A DNA stretch of 64,000 nt from Nostoc sphaeroides (GTDB lineage Bacteria; Cyanobacteriota; Cyanobacteriia; Cyanobacteriales; Nostocaceae): positions 739,501-803,500 of the forward strand of contig NZ_CP031941.1 of NCBI RefSeq assembly GCF_003443655.1, in the 5' to 3' direction. The number at the start of each line of letters is the position of its first letter. Positions within the stretch are counted from its first letter, which is position 1. Below are positions 16,691 to 26,137 of the stretch, one piece after another. Both the position numbers and the translations under genes were made by a program. Under the pieces are notes generated by a model, which was given only the letters and a program-made list of their open reading frames with translations, searched no databases and had not been told where the DNA came from.

Positions 16691-19600
16691 CTACACAATG
16701 ACATTAGTACCAAGCACTAGTTTTGTAGCAGTGAAAGTATGGAGAGTCACTAGAGTATTGAAATCAACAGTGCTATCACCAGAATTAACCTGCACCTGAG
16801 TATCAGTCCCCAATTGTACAAACCGCAGATAGTCGTCGCTGATCGGATTGCTACCACTATAGTCTAGGCTCTCAAATAAATTACTCAGAACTAACTGATC
16901 ATTGGAGCTTTCAAAGTCTGTGATTGTATCACCAACCCAGCCGCGATCGCTCAAAGTTTGATATACAAACCTGTCATTACCGCTACCGCCAGTTAGGGTA
17001 TCGTTCCCGGCATTACCAATTAGAGTATCATTACCTGCACCGCCAATTAGCATATCATGCCCGACACCTCCACGGAGTAAGTCATCACCACTCTTGCCGT
17101 CGATGACGTCATTGCCCCCTTGAGCATTAATCACATCATCAGAGTTGTCAAAGCCTTCAACATTATTGTTTAGGTCGTTGAGGAAAGTAACAGTGTTTTT
17201 ATTGAAGAGAGTTTTTTGGGTGGATGTGGTATCGAAGACATCATAGCTATCCCTAATGCTAGTTTGCCCATCAAATAGAATATTCCCAACGGCTCTTTTT
17301 GTCACGGTTGGAAACAAGTTATCTAAATTTTGTAAAGTAAACTCTTCTAGGATAACTTTTGCATCTGCTACGCCTTCAAAGGTGATTTCCAAATTCTTAT
17401 TATTTTGGGTGAGTAACAAATTATGGGCAGTCAAACCTGCACCATTAAATTTGATCGTATCGACTTCAGCAATAATGTCTTTTGAGGGATTGTAGCCTGT
17501 ACCTACGCCACCAAATTCAGTGATAGTATCAATGCCATCACCTAAATTGTAGATATATCTATCTCTGCCGCCCAAAAAGCCACTCAAGTAGTCATTACCT
17601 TTGTTACCTGTAACGGTATCGTTTCCACGCGTGGCAGTAATTCTATCAGTATAGTTAGTACCTATTAACGTATCATCACCATAAGTTCCGTCTACGATAT
17701 TAGGTGAGAGATAGATATTGTCGATAATATCGGTATCGCTGAATGCTCCACCTGGCCCAGTATTACCCAGGTCATTCGTCGTGATGCTAATACTGCCAGT
17801 ACCACTAGAATTAGTAGCTGTGAAAGATAAACCATCCAGAGCATTATTAATACTGCTAATTGTGCCAGTAAAGGTAAGGCTGGAGTCCGCAATACCATCT
17901 CCGGTAGTGAAGTTAAGACCGGAGGTGCTGTTTAGAGTGAGAGTGCCGTTGGTGGCTGTCAGTGTTACTTGTACTGCGTTAGTGCCAGCATCAATGTCAC
18001 TAATGGCAAATTTACTGTTTTGGGCAGCAGAGAATATTCGGGGTGTGCCTTCATAAGCATAGTATAAAGTGTTTAAAGTATTAGGAATGGTATTAACTGG
18101 ACTTTGATTTAGCAAAACAGTGGTAGCTTCGTAAGCACCTGTATCTACTATGCCGTTAAATATTCTGTCAAATCCTGTACTTCGCCCATCAGTAGTGATT
18201 CCTTTTGGAACTAGGGCATTATTGCCAGCGTTCATCGCAGGACTATCCTTGAGTAAGGCGTGAGTCAAGGTAGTACCGCCGTTATTTTGCAGTGGCCCAA
18301 GTTTGGGATCAATGGGGTTGTCGCTAGTACCAATGAGGGTGCTAGTAGTAAAACCTGTACTCCCAGTTCTGTTACCAATTAAATTATTGCCGGAGTCGGT
18401 GAATTTGCCAATAACGTCGGAATTGACATCTTCACCCACGTATGGATCATATTCGTAGTTGCCAGCAATAATTGTGTTTGCAACAATAACAGTGCCATTG
18501 GTTTCATTAACAATACCTCCTCCTCCCGTGAAACTTTTCCAGGGAGAATAAAGACGGGTTGCAGCATTATCGGTAATAGTATTGTTGCTGAGAGTTAGCT
18601 TACCAGAGTTAGAGATGCCACCACCTCCGTTTGCTATATTGCTAGAAACAGTAGTGTTAGTTAAGCTCAGACTACCAGAGTTATAGATGCCGCCACCAAA
18701 CTCCGCACTACTACCAAATATAGTGCTGTTAGTTACTTTAGCAATGCCAGAGTTATAGATGCTGCCGCCATAGGTTGATGACTCAGGAGCATTACCAGAT
18801 ACTCCACGAGGGAAGGCTTCATTATTAGAAAGAATGCTGTTAGTTATTTCGAGAGTGCCGGTGTTAAAAATGCCACCACCATAGGAAGGAGCATCATAAA
18901 GAAAAGTTTCATTATTAGCGACAATACTGTTATTCAGGTTGAGACTACCAGAGTTATAGATACCGCCACCTACTGTCAACCCAATATTATCTGAAACAGT
19001 GGTGTTAGTTAGGTTGAGAGTCCCACGGTTAAAGATGCCGCCTACAGAGCCAGTACTGTTAGAAACGTTGCTGTTATTTAGATTGAGGGTGGTGTTGCTA
19101 TGAACTAAAATCGCACCAAATATATTATTTGCATTAGCTACCTTCAAACTATCAATAGTTGCATCTGTCCCGTTTTCTCCTATCTCAAACACTTTGAAGA
19201 CGTTATTACCACTCACAGTCGGGTTAGATGTGCCAGTTCCCAAGATCCGCACATCATCAGTAATTGTCAGTTGTCCAGAAGTGAGATTAATAATATCTGG
19301 TGTAGCATCACTAAACACCCCGGCAAAGGTAATTGTATCTTCGCCTGCATTGGCATTGGCATTCAGGATAGCTTGACGTAACGAGCCTTCCCCAGAATCG
19401 TTAGTATTGGTGACAACTGTGTCCTTAGGTTTAGAGGTAGTGGGTGGTGTAATGGTACTGCTGGGTTGGAGTTCAACGGCTCCAATATCTACCGTACTGT
19501 CAGCTATGCGCTCTGCACTCCGTTGATCAGTACTGATTTGAGAAAAAACTAGTGTATTACTACCTGCATTGATGGCGGGGCTACCTGGTTGTAAGGTATG

Positions 19601-21520
19601 AGTGAAGGTCTTACCACCGTTATTTTGCAGCGTTCCCAGTTTGGGATCTATGGGGTTAACGCTTGTACCGACGAGGGTGCTGGTATTAAAGCCTGTGCTA
19701 CCATTGCTCTTACCAATCAAATTATTGCCAGCGTCGATAAAGTCGCCAGCTACATCAGGATATATTTCTCCTGATGTAGAGTTGTCAAAGTTTTCGGCAA
19801 TAATGCTGTTGCCAACATTGAGGCTCCGAGTTTCTCCATAAAAGTAGTTAATTGCATTTAAAATACCACCACCGTTGCCATTGCCATCACTATCTAAATC
19901 TGCCGTATTATTCGTAATTGTGGTATTGAGCAGAGTGAGGGGTTGATTATTATAAATGCCACCACCGCTATTGTTAGCCTTATTGCCAGAAATCGTGCTG
20001 TTAATTAGAGAAGATGAAGGTTCGTCTTGGTCATAGTAACCATATACACCAGATATGCCAAAGTTATAAATACCACCACCGTCTGTGCCTGCGGTATTGT
20101 CGGACACTGTACTGCTTTCTATTATGAAAGAACCCAAATTCAAAATAGAGATGCCACCACCATACTGTGTTGCTGTATTCCCAGCTACTGTACTGTTAGT
20201 TAGGCTAATAGTTCCCCCAGAGATGCCACCACCATACTGTGTTGCTGTATTCCCAGATACTGTACTGTTAGTTAGGCTAATAGTTCCCCCAGAGATGCCA
20301 CCACCATACTGTGTTGCTGTATTCCCAGATACTGTACTGTTAGTTAGGCTAATAGTTCCCCCGGAGATCCCACCACCGGAAGTTGCTGTATTCCCAGATA
20401 CTATACTGTTAGTTAGGCTAATAGTTCCCCCAGAGATCCCACCACCATACTGTGTTGCTGTATTCCCAGATACTGTACTGTTAGTTAGGCTAATAGTCCC
20501 CCTCCCAGAGATCCCACCGCCACTGTTATTGCCAGATACCTTACTGTTAGTTAAGCTGAGGATGCTAGACTCATTGACTAAAATACCTCCGCCTCCTGGC
20601 GGTTGAGGGTAAGTATCGGGCAATTTGAGCTTACCATCGGCAATCTTCAAGCCATCAATAAGAACATCTGTACCTAATCCTGATATCTCAAACACTCTGG
20701 AGGCATTATTACCGCTAATGGTCAGTTGAGATGCTCCTGTTCCTAGTATGGTTAGATTATCCGTAACCCTCAGTTGTCCAGAAGTGAGGGTGATAGTATC
20801 TGGCGTATTATCAGCGAATACGCCAGCAAAGGTAATTGTATCGCTCCCAGCAGTATTATTGGCTAACTTAATTGCCTCTCGCAGAGTTGTAATGCCATTA
20901 TTGCGATCGCCATCATCTTCATCTGAAATACTATTAACCGTAAAGGTGGCAAATACTCCGGTGTAAGCTTGTTGCGTCGTTTGAGTAAATGCTAAACTCA
21001 CTTCCATCTGTGCAGTGCAGACTTCCAGTTTCCAGTTACCGCCTAATGCTGCAGTACCTACTCGCTCACGAGAAGCCGCAATATTTAAACCTGTGAGTTG
21101 GTGTAATTTTGTAATAAATTCTGCCCCGGCATCGCCTGCTGCTAGGTTGCAACTGTAGAGGAGTAAGTTCTCAAATTTTGGTTTAGAGGTTAGCTGCTGC
21201 CATTGTTGCAGTTGTTCTTGATAGTTGTTAAGGGTATCGAGTCCTAAGTGTGTGTTGCCTAGATACAAGCAACCAGGAACACCGTGAGCCACAATGTGAA
21301 TACTAGTCAGATTTTGGCCGTGATAATTCGTCAAAATCTTCGTAATTTCCTTTATGCCGTTTTGTGTTGGTGTTATGAAAAATACTTTTGTGTTGGGAGT
21401 AACACCGTTGGCTAAACTCTGATAGTCTTCAACTGCTGTGTCTATAAAGACTAGATTGTGGGTTTTGGCAGTAGAGATTGTGAGTTTTGATCTTACCTGT
21501 AATTTAGTGATTATGGTCAT
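16691..21520 (-). CDS. Large DUF4347 / beta-helix / RTX calcium-binding surface or secreted protein
   Basis: About 1609 residues, start taken as MTIITKLQ at 21520. Order of parts: a DUF4347 domain (about 20-190; [49 protein letters not shown]) typical of cyanobacterial giant exoproteins; two blocks that each begin with a CSLREA-like LREAI signature (about residues 213 and 725) followed by a right-handed parallel beta-helix made of [16 protein letters not shown] rungs; a bridging cadherin/Ig-like region (about 1120-1250); and RTX nonapeptides near the C-terminus ([23 protein letters not shown]) that bind calcium. The C-terminal 60 residues ([16 protein letters not shown]) are the usual RTX end, suggesting type I secretion. 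There is no signal peptide, consistent with that. Tandem 72-bp DNA repeats inside the first helix suggest recent rung expansion. Function (adhesin, sheath component) is not known. Confidence 0.85.
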   Translation of the reverse strand: MTIITKLQVRSKLTISTAKTHNLVFIDTAVEDYQSLANGVTPNTKVFFITPTQNGIKEITKILTNYHGQNLTSIHIVAHGVPGCLYLGNTHLGLDTLNNYQEQLQQWQQLTSKPKFENLLLYSCNLAAGDAGAEFITKLHQLTGLNIAASRERVGTAALGGNWKLEVCTAQMEVSLAFTQTTQQAYTGVFATFTVNSISDEDDGDRNNGITTLREAIKLANNTAGSDTITFAGVFADNTPDTITLTSGQLRVTDNLTILGTGASQLTISGNNASRVFEISGLGTDVLIDGLKIADGKLKLPDTYPQPPGGGGILVNESSILSLTNSKVSGNNSGGGISGRGTISLTNSTVSGNTATQYGGGISGGTISLTNSIVSGNTATSGGGISGGTISLTNSTVSGNTATQYGGGISGGTISLTNSTVSGNTATQYGGGISGGTISLTNSTVAGNTATQYGGGISILNLGSFIIESSTVSDNTAGTDGGGIYNFGISGVYGYYDQDEPSSSLINSTISGNKANNSGGGIYNNQPLTLLNTTITNNTADLDSDGNGNGGGILNAINYFYGETRSLNVGNSIIAENFDNSTSGEIYPDVAGDFIDAGNNLIGKSNGSTGFNTSTLVGTSVNPIDPKLGTLQNNGGKTFTHTLQPGSPAINAGSNTLVFSQISTDQRSAERIADSTVDIGAVELQPSSTITPPTTSKPKDTVVTNTNDSGEGSLRQAILNANANAGEDTITFAGVFSDATPDIINLTSGQLTITDDVRILGTGTSNPTVSGNNVFKVFEIGENGTDATIDSLKVANANNIFGAILVHSNTTLNLNNSNVSNSTGSVGGIFNRGTLNLTNTTVSDNIGLTVGGGIYNSGSLNLNNSIVANNETFLYDAPSYGGGIFNTGTLEITNSILSNNEAFPRGVSGNAPESSTYGGSIYNSGIAKVTNSTIFGSSAEFGGGIYNSGSLSLTNTTVSSNIANGGGGISNSGKLTLSNNTITDNAATRLYSPWKSFTGGGGIVNETNGTVIVANTIIAGNYEYDPYVGEDVNSDVIGKFTDSGNNLIGNRTGSTGFTTSTLIGTSDNPIDPKLGPLQNNGGTTLTHALLKDSPAMNAGNNALVPKGITTDGRSTGFDRIFNGIVDTGAYEATTVLLNQSPVNTIPNTLNTLYYAYEGTPRIFSAAQNSKFAISDIDAGTNAVQVTLTATNGTLTLNSTSGLNFTTGDGIADSSLTFTGTISSINNALDGLSFTATNSSGTGSISITTNDLGNTGPGGAFSDTDIIDNIYLSPNIVDGTYGDDTLIGTNYTDRITATRGNDTVTGNKGNDYLSGFLGGRDRYIYNLGDGIDTITEFGGVGTGYNPSKDIIAEVDTIKFNGAGLTAHNLLLTQNNKNLEITFEGVADAKVILEEFTLQNLDNLFPTVTKRAVGNILFDGQTSIRDSYDVFDTTSTQKTLFNKNTVTFLNDLNNNVEGFDNSDDVINAQGGNDVIDGKSGDDLLRGGVGHDMLIGGAGNDTLIGNAGNDTLTGGSGNDRFVYQTLSDRGWVGDTITDFESSNDQLVLSNLFESLDYSGSNPISDDYLRFVQLGTDTQVQVNSGDSTVDFNTLVTLHTFTATKLVLGTNVIV
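20149..20508 (-). repeat. Five near-identical 72-bp repeats coding beta-helix rungs
   Basis: Repeat units begin at 20149, 20221, 20293, 20365 and 20434, with spacings 72, 72, 72, 69 and then 75 bp. Each encodes 24 residues ([20 protein letters not shown]). The units are almost identical in DNA, with a 3-bp deletion in one and a 6-bp variation near the last. This points to slippage or unequal recombination, not old duplication. Confidence 0.9.
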
Positions 21521-22335
21521 TTTATATCCCAATTTTTAGTCAATTAGCTCAAATTGAATTTTCCTAGCCTTGTGCTAGCAAGAGTTTTAATCTACTGACT
21601 AAGTATAGAGGTGCAATAACTTTGGTTAATTTTATGATGTGATGAGTGTTACTTTTTAGAACTTGATGAAAAACTATCCAAAGAAGGATTGTGTTTTTAT
21701 ACAACATCTGTATTTATAATAAGGATATTTGGATAATTGCACATAGTACAACGTAATTTTAGCCCAAAGCCTGTTGTATTTACTGAGTGGACAATAATTA
21801 AACTGACACATTAATTAAAAAATAGTAAACCAAAAAGTTTTTCTTCAAAAAGCGATCGCCTCGCTAGATGGAGGCTAGTCCTGAGTGCGAATTTGTTTTT
21901 ATAGATGAACTGGAATTTATCTAAGATTTCCTCGATACTAGTTAGACGATACATAGACTTTCTGGAGCGATAGCCCGTCGCAAGCGAGGAAAACCAACAG
22001 CGTAGGCGCAGTCCGTCGTAGACACTGACTTGAATTTAGACTACACATTGCGTTCTTATGTCAGCCCGAAGTGGGCGTATTTGGTTGTCGGCACAGCCAA
22101 AAAGCCGCCCCCATTACGCGAACACTTCTTTTTTGTCCAAAGTCCAAAACAAAGTAATGATTAAAAATCGTAGCCAAATAGGAGGAAAATATTTTGCAAG
22201 TACTGATTGTCTGTTTATCATAAATATCGAGTTATAACGCTGATTGCAAGTTCATTAATTACAGTAGTAGCAGTTTGTGAACCAGCTTTTTAGATGTTTA
22301 AGATTAATATTTTTTACCCCACTCTAGCCCTCCGG
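21521..22335. other. Long intergenic region upstream of the RTX gene
   Basis: No gene is supported over about 800 bp. It is AT-rich near the RTX start, as expected of its promoter. A HIP1 site lies at 21851, and a GC-rich repeat patch (CGATAGCCCGTCGCAAGCGAG) near 21968. A hairpin-like run around 22060-22120 contains GGGCG/CGCCC and GCACAGCCAAAAAGCC. Confidence 0.4.
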
Positions 22336-22375
22336 CTACGGTGTACACACATATATGTGCCGGTGCAAAATGTAG

Positions 22376-22530
22376 TTTGATCCCCCTAAATCCCCCGATA
22401 AATTGGGGGACTTTGATTCTTTTCCCCCCTTTTTTAAGGGGAGCCAGCGCGGTCTTCTCCCATCCGTGAGAGGCTAACGCCAAGGGGTCTCCCCAAGTGG
22501 AGCGACTGGCGTGGGTTAGGGGGGATCAAA
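22376..22530. repeat. GATCCCCCTAA inverted-repeat element
   Basis: Left end TTTGATCCCCCTAAATCCCCC is mirrored by the right end GGTTAGGGGGGATCAAAA. It is a widespread type of cyanobacterial dispersed repeat. The interior has no ORF and contains the AAGGGGAGCCAGCGCGG patch. Confidence 0.6.
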
Positions 22531-22549
22531 ACGTTGTGCGACTAGGTTA

Positions 22550-22715
22550 GGGACTTCCAAATAAAAAAATATCCCAAAACTGAGGCAAAAATCCTCTCTA
22601 TTTCTCTTGCCTCTGTGTTCTCTGCGCGGCAGTCGCTCATGGGGGAAACCCCCAAGACCGCGCTGCCTTGTCTCTGTGGTTCGTTTCCTGGAATAATTTA
22701 TTTCTTGGAAGTCCC
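22550..22715. mobile_element. MITE, GGGACTTCC family, locus 1 (TTA duplication)
   Basis: A 166-bp element with ends GGGACTTCCAAATAAAAAAA and TTTATTTCTTGGAAGTCCC. It is flanked by TTA on both sides (22547-22549 and 22716-22718). The interior carries the dispersed CTCTGTGTTCTCTGCGCGG repeat and a GGCAGTCGCTCATGGGGG patch, unlike the other copies. Confidence 0.75.
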
Positions 22716-22761
22716 TTATCAGACTTGTGTGTACACCGTAGCCTTTATAAGGGGAGGGATC

Positions 22762-23934
22762 TTACTGATTTTCCCTGACTTGTGGTGTTCGTCGATGCTG
22801 TATTAGCAAACCGATCGCCATACCAATGCCAACAAAGGCTGTAAAGTAGAATAAACCAATTAATCTGATGTACATTGGTGGTGCGATCGCTTCAACTTCA
22901 ACTTCTTGCGCTACCTTCACTGGTGCAAATTGACGGCTAGATCCTGGTATAGGTGTTGCTTCAACTTCGATTTTGTGGGGTGAACCATCAAAAAATTGTT
23001 CAAGCCATGTTAACTTCCCTTGTTCGTCAGGAATACCTTTGTAATCAAAGACTGTTAAATTATGTTCTGTGGCGATCGCTTTTACCTGCAAAGCCACATC
23101 TGTAATCGGTTGTCCGGTTGCGCTATCTTTCACCTGTAACGCTACATTCGCAAGTTTTCCGACAGTTGCGTTTTTATCTCCCTCAAGGTTAATTTCCAAT
23201 CCCTGAGACTTTTGAGATGATGGTGCAACAGTTTCGGTACTAGTTGATTGGTGTCCACTACCGTGAGCTTCGGCAACTTCTGCACTAATGTTGATAACTA
23301 ATAGGGTTACTATAGCCACTACTGTCAATGCACTTAATAAAAGGCGGACTGAATGTGGTGCAATTTCTCCCTGTTGCAGTTCTTCTTGTCCGCCAATAAC
23401 CCAACCACCCAACAATCCAAGTGATACTAAAATAGCTGCGATCGCAACAAAATATTTATATTTGATTGGATTTTCGCGGACATGCAAATTTAAGGTTTGT
23501 TCATAAGCAGCAAAAGTATTTGCTATCAAAGGTGATACTTTAACTAACAGTTGGTAGTTGCCACGGATGGGTAAAATCTGCTGAATTTCTAGCTTCCCAT
23601 TAGGTGCAGTGGCATTCATTTCCAGCAACTTTGTTCCTTCAACAATGGGGAAATCTGTTGTTAACCAAGGATTACGCGGCGGTGTCAGAATTTGTAAGCT
23701 AATTTTGGCGTTTTCTAACGATTTACCCGCAGCATCAACAGCTTGTAACGTCAGTTTTACAGGAGTTTGTGGTTTTTCTGCCTCTGCTTCAAAGGGTAGA
23801 ATACGTTCTAAAGGTGGGTTGGTAGAAAGTAGCACTCTAGACGTAGGAGTTTGGGAACTCCCCACAAAGGAATAAAGAATTGACAAAGTAACGCAAACAG
23901 CACTGATAACTCTAAAAAGTCGATATTTTTTCAT
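22762..23934 (-). CDS. Membrane protein with FixH/carboxypeptidase-regulatory-like domains, metal-island member
   Basis: A 390-residue protein, not recognised by name. It has an N-terminal signal or anchor helix (residues 7-25), a first beta-sandwich-like domain (about 55-155, with VKLTLQAVDAAGKSLENAKISL), two membrane helices (about 163-183 and 200-218), a His-rich spot EAHGSGH near 227, a second beta domain (about 250-340, VGKLANVALQVKDSATGQPITDV) that resembles FixH/YtkA-like copper-handling domains, and a last membrane helix (about 358-380). The beta domains would face the periplasm. It lies on the same strand 310 bp downstream of a CbtB-like gene and near a multicopper oxidase, so a role in metal delivery is plausible inference. 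Confidence 0.55.
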   Translation of the reverse strand: MKKYRLFRVISAVCVTLSILYSFVGSSQTPTSRVLLSTNPPLERILPFEAEAEKPQTPVKLTLQAVDAAGKSLENAKISLQILTPPRNPWLTTDFPIVEGTKLLEMNATAPNGKLEIQQILPIRGNYQLLVKVSPLIANTFAAYEQTLNLHVRENPIKYKYFVAIAAILVSLGLLGGWVIGGQEELQQGEIAPHSVRLLLSALTVVAIVTLLVINISAEVAEAHGSGHQSTSTETVAPSSQKSQGLEINLEGDKNATVGKLANVALQVKDSATGQPITDVALQVKAIATEHNLTVFDYKGIPDEQGKLTWLEQFFDGSPHKIEVEATPIPGSSRQFAPVKVAQEVEVEAIAPPMYIRLIGLFYFTAFVGIGMAIGLLIQHRRTPQVRENQ

Positions 23935-24244
23935 AAAAACTTACGGTAAATTTGAAAATCATGTACTTTATGCTACTAAAATTTTAATAGTAGTGGATGA
24001 AAGTTACTCCAGATTATTATTACTAACTAAAAGAATTTCAGTCAAAGAATTAGTCATAAATAAGGTATTATCTTAAGTGGAGTTAAGGTGATGTAGAGAT
24101 GTCAAAGAAAGCATCTCTACAAAACCTAAAAGTTATTTCCCAGAAAAACATTGGCGCGAAATTCGCCCTGTTTTAGCGTTGTCACTTTGTTATTTTGCCT
24201 AGCAAAGCTTCATGCACCTAAAAAATATTGGTATTATTGATCAT
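23935..24244. other. Intergenic region between the CbtB-like gene and the FixH-like gene
   Basis: No gene. It contains a perfect 10-bp stem TGTAGAGATG/CATCTCTACA at 24092-24101 and 24112-24121 with a 10-nt loop. It lies just beyond the CbtB-like 3' end but has no T-run in that direction, so it is only a weak terminator candidate. Confidence 0.35.
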
Positions 24245-24436
24245 TTAGTGACATGCAACGCCTAAGGTATGGTGACGCGCTGAGTGTGCTGTATTATGAA
24301 CCGCAGGATAGGTAGAAAACAAGACAGTCCAGATAACTAAAGAAGATAGCAACATATAGAGTGTTACTTGCACAGGCTTGGATAAGGTAATACCTGCGGA
24401 CTTTTGCAACACTGAAGTATGAGAAAAAGTAGTCAT
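24245..24436 (-). CDS. CbtB-family small membrane protein (putative cobalt transport subunit)
   Basis: 63 residues: a short cytoplasmic start, one membrane helix (about residues 25-45, TLYMLLSSLVIWTVLFS) and a His-rich C-terminus, VHNTAHSARHHTLGVACH. The arrangement H-x3-H-x3-HH and the terminal GVACH are the CbtB signature. In proteobacteria CbtB sits beside CbtA, a predicted cobalt transporter under cobalamin riboswitch control. Here no CbtA gene and no B12 riboswitch is visible in the flanks, so CbtB is orphan in this window. A ribosome site (GAGGTC) precedes the ATG. It is divergent from the multicopper oxidase gene, with a 505-bp shared region. Confidence 0.72.
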   Translation of the reverse strand: MTTFSHTSVLQKSAGITLSKPVQVTLYMLLSSLVIWTVLFSTYPAVHNTAHSARHHTLGVACH

Positions 24437-24831
24437 TTTTGACCTCTGATTATAAATTTGGGTAATTCATCAATCAAAGCGAATGATGTCGCTTGATTGC
24501 AAAAAGATATACGATCTACTTTGTATTTGACAAGTGTGTATCCAATGTATTGTGCAACTCAACTTTAGTGAATACTATACTATTCTTTGAACATCGGCTC
24601 ATCACGATGAAGAAATCTACACACAAAGTCCATACAAATAACAAAAGAATGACACATGAAGTACTCCTAAAGCAATAAGCATATCAGGAATAGTCATAAA
24701 ACAGTTTAGTCTAACATGAATATGATTTATACGTAAGTGAGCGTATTAATACCGTTAAGATAAAAGAAACTTGGCAAGAGTTTTCAGTAACTAATTCTCG
24801 CTTGCTCTAGATTTAATAACTTAACTAGCAG
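24437..24831. other. Divergent intergenic region, cbtB-like side
   Basis: No gene is supported. It is AT-rich and holds the promoter for the CbtB-like gene. The following 100 bp hold the structured promoter of the multicopper oxidase. Confidence 0.4.
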
Positions 24832-24849
24832 TTTGAAAGTACTTTCAAA
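24832..24849 (+). promoter_or_regulatory. 18-bp perfect palindrome immediately upstream of the oxidase -35 box
   Basis: TTTGAAAGTACTTTCAAA is a perfect palindrome ending 3 bp before TTGACA of the multicopper oxidase promoter. The position suits an operator for an activator or repressor. It does not match the TACA-n2-TGTA copper-repressor operator. Which regulator binds is unknown. Confidence 0.55.
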
Positions 24850-24852
24850 TTA

Positions 24853-24881
24853 TTGACAATAATTATTAATTCCTCTAATAT
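24853..24881 (+). promoter_or_regulatory. Sigma-70-type promoter of the multicopper oxidase gene
   Basis: TTGACA (24853-24858) and TAATAT (24876-24881) are separated by 17 bp, close to the consensus. It lies 60 bp upstream of the ATG at 24942. The spacer AATAATTATTAATT is AT-rich in a Fur-box-like manner, though not a clear Fur box. Confidence 0.6.
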
Positions 24882-24883
24882 CT

Positions 24884-24916
24884 AAAAGCAATTGCAAATC
24901 TTTTGCAATTGCTTTT
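24884..24916 (+). promoter_or_regulatory. 33-bp inverted repeat in the oxidase leader
   Basis: AAAAGCAATTGCAAA (24884-24898), 3-nt loop, TTTGCAATTGCTTTT (24902-24916): a perfect 15-bp inverted repeat starting 3 bp after the -10 box and ending 25 bp before the ATG. It would cover the transcription start or form a hairpin in the leader RNA. The T-rich 3' arm makes an attenuator possible. Confidence 0.6.
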
Positions 24917-24941
24917 CGGCGCTAACCGTAACTATAATGTC

Positions 24942-25967
24942 ATGCCCAACAACTTCGCTCTGGGTAACGGAAAACCTTGGAGCCGCCGTCAATTACTGAA
25001 GCTGGGTCTAGCAGGTGCTGGAGTGACTGGTGCAGCTGGACTTTGGCAGATGCTAAATCTCCAAAGTAAGTCAATCGTCAAAGTGCCACCATTCGAGATG
25101 TCAGCAGCAGACGACGCTACTAACCCGATGAAGATGGTCAGGGATTTTGATTATGGGACGGTAAAGCAAGAAAATGGGCGGACTATCCGGGAATTTCAGT
25201 TAACTGCGGGTACTTCCATAATAAACCTTAATAGTGCTGTCTCTTACAACATCTGGGATTTAAACGGGCGCATACCAGGGCCAACGCTACGGGCAAAACA
25301 GGGCGATCGCATCCGGGTACTATTTCTCAACAAAGCGGGACATTCTCACTCTTTGCATTTTCATGGCGTTCATCCGGCAGAAATGGATGGTGTTCGCCCA
25401 ATCAGTAATGGTAGTGCCACAATTTACGAATTTGATGCTGAACCTTATGGTGTTCACTTATACCACTGCCATATTGCACCAGTCACCCGCCACATAGCTA
25501 AGGGATTGTATGGGATGTTCATCATCGATCCACCTACTCCCCGTCCCCCGGCTGATGAGATGGTATTAGTGATGGGTGGGTATGACGTGAATGATGATAG
25601 CCATAACGATTATTACGCCTTCAACGGTCTGCCGCACTATTACATGCATAACCCGATTCGCATTTATAAAAATCAGTTGATTCGGCTGTATGTTCTCAAC
25701 ATCATTGAATACGATCCGGCAGTGACGTTTCACCTCCACGCCAACTTCTTTGATGTCTATCGCAATGGCATGAGTATGACTCCTAGCGAGAAAACCGATG
25801 TGATTACGATGGGTGTTGCAGAAAGGCACATCTTAGAATTTGCTTTTCGTTACCCAGGTAAGTATATGTTCCATCCCCATCAGGATGCGATCGCAGAAAA
25901 CGGTTGCATGGGTCAATTTGAAGTACTTGCCCAGAGCAGCGCTCAAAATACTGTTAAAAAGTCCTGA
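24942..25967 (+). CDS. Tat-exported two-domain multicopper oxidase, type-1 site in domain 1
   Basis: Start set at 24942 (MPNNFALGNGKPW) because it places the twin-arginine signal SRRQLLKLG at residues 14-22, followed by a hydrophobic stretch; folded export with copper is expected. Domain 1 (about 70-200) has the ligand pairs HSLHFHG and YHCHIAPVTRH...GLYGM: the HCH with following His and Met provides a type-1 copper site. Domain 2 (about 220-330) has FHLHANFF and MFHPHQD, the remaining trinuclear ligands, but no complete type-1 set. That pattern is the type C two-domain class (as in the N. europaea blue copper oxidase), which works as a trimer. Adjacent iron genes suggest ferroxidase activity; that is inference, and laccase-type or nitrite reductase activity cannot be ruled out from sequence alone. 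Confidence 0.85.
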   Translation: MPNNFALGNGKPWSRRQLLKLGLAGAGVTGAAGLWQMLNLQSKSIVKVPPFEMSAADDATNPMKMVRDFDYGTVKQENGRTIREFQLTAGTSIINLNSAVSYNIWDLNGRIPGPTLRAKQGDRIRVLFLNKAGHSHSLHFHGVHPAEMDGVRPISNGSATIYEFDAEPYGVHLYHCHIAPVTRHIAKGLYGMFIIDPPTPRPPADEMVLVMGGYDVNDDSHNDYYAFNGLPHYYMHNPIRIYKNQLIRLYVLNIIEYDPAVTFHLHANFFDVYRNGMSMTPSEKTDVITMGVAERHILEFAFRYPGKYMFHPHQDAIAENGCMGQFEVLAQSSAQNTVKKS

Positions 25968-26071
25968 CAATATTATTAGTAATTTTTAATTAATTCATTA
26001 AAGTTATAGATAAATAATTGATAAAAAATCTCATTATATGCGACAGTAAATATCTATGACAATGTGTCAAA

Positions 26072-26093
26072 CAAACTACTTTCTAGTAGTTTG
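26072..26093 (+). promoter_or_regulatory. Inverted repeat upstream of the HHH lipoprotein gene
   Basis: CAAACTACT (26072-26080) and AGTAGTTTG (26085-26093) form a 9-bp inverted repeat with a 4-nt spacer, 44 bp before the lipoprotein start at 26138. It may be an operator or a hairpin between the oxidase and the lipoprotein gene. It shares only the block CTTTC with the palindrome at 24832. Confidence 0.45.
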
Positions 26094-26137
26094 AAATGTT
26101 TCAATTAATACCTTTTTTAGTTGTGCGAGGAGCAAAG

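Larger units (their letters stand above)
22336..22741. mobile_element. Outer inverted-repeat element containing two nested repeats
   Basis: A perfect 15-bp inverted pair, CTACGGTGTACACAC (22336-22350) and GTGTGTACACCGTAG (22727-22741), bounds 406 bp. Between the arms sit a GATCCCCC-type repeat (22376-22530) and a GGGACTTCC-type MITE (22550-22715). The outer element is therefore probably a short MITE, of which little original interior remains, that was entered at least twice. Confidence 0.55.

Noticed and set aside
20149..20520. Regular repeats that could look like a CRISPR array
   Set aside because: Units are contiguous 72-bp repeats without spacers and translate as beta-helix rungs of the RTX protein.
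20085..20606. Long open frame on the plus strand (about 173 codons) across the RTX repeats
   Set aside because: It is the antisense reading of the 72-bp repeats of the large RTX gene; repetitive DNA keeps a second frame open by chance.
24437..24560. Cobalamin riboswitch upstream of the CbtB-like gene
   Set aside because: No B12-box-like sequence (GCCACTG type) or suitable long structured leader was found.
24493..24678. 61-codon plus-strand ORF in the divergent control region
   Set aside because: No ribosome site, low-complexity codons, and it covers a promoter region; no family resemblance.
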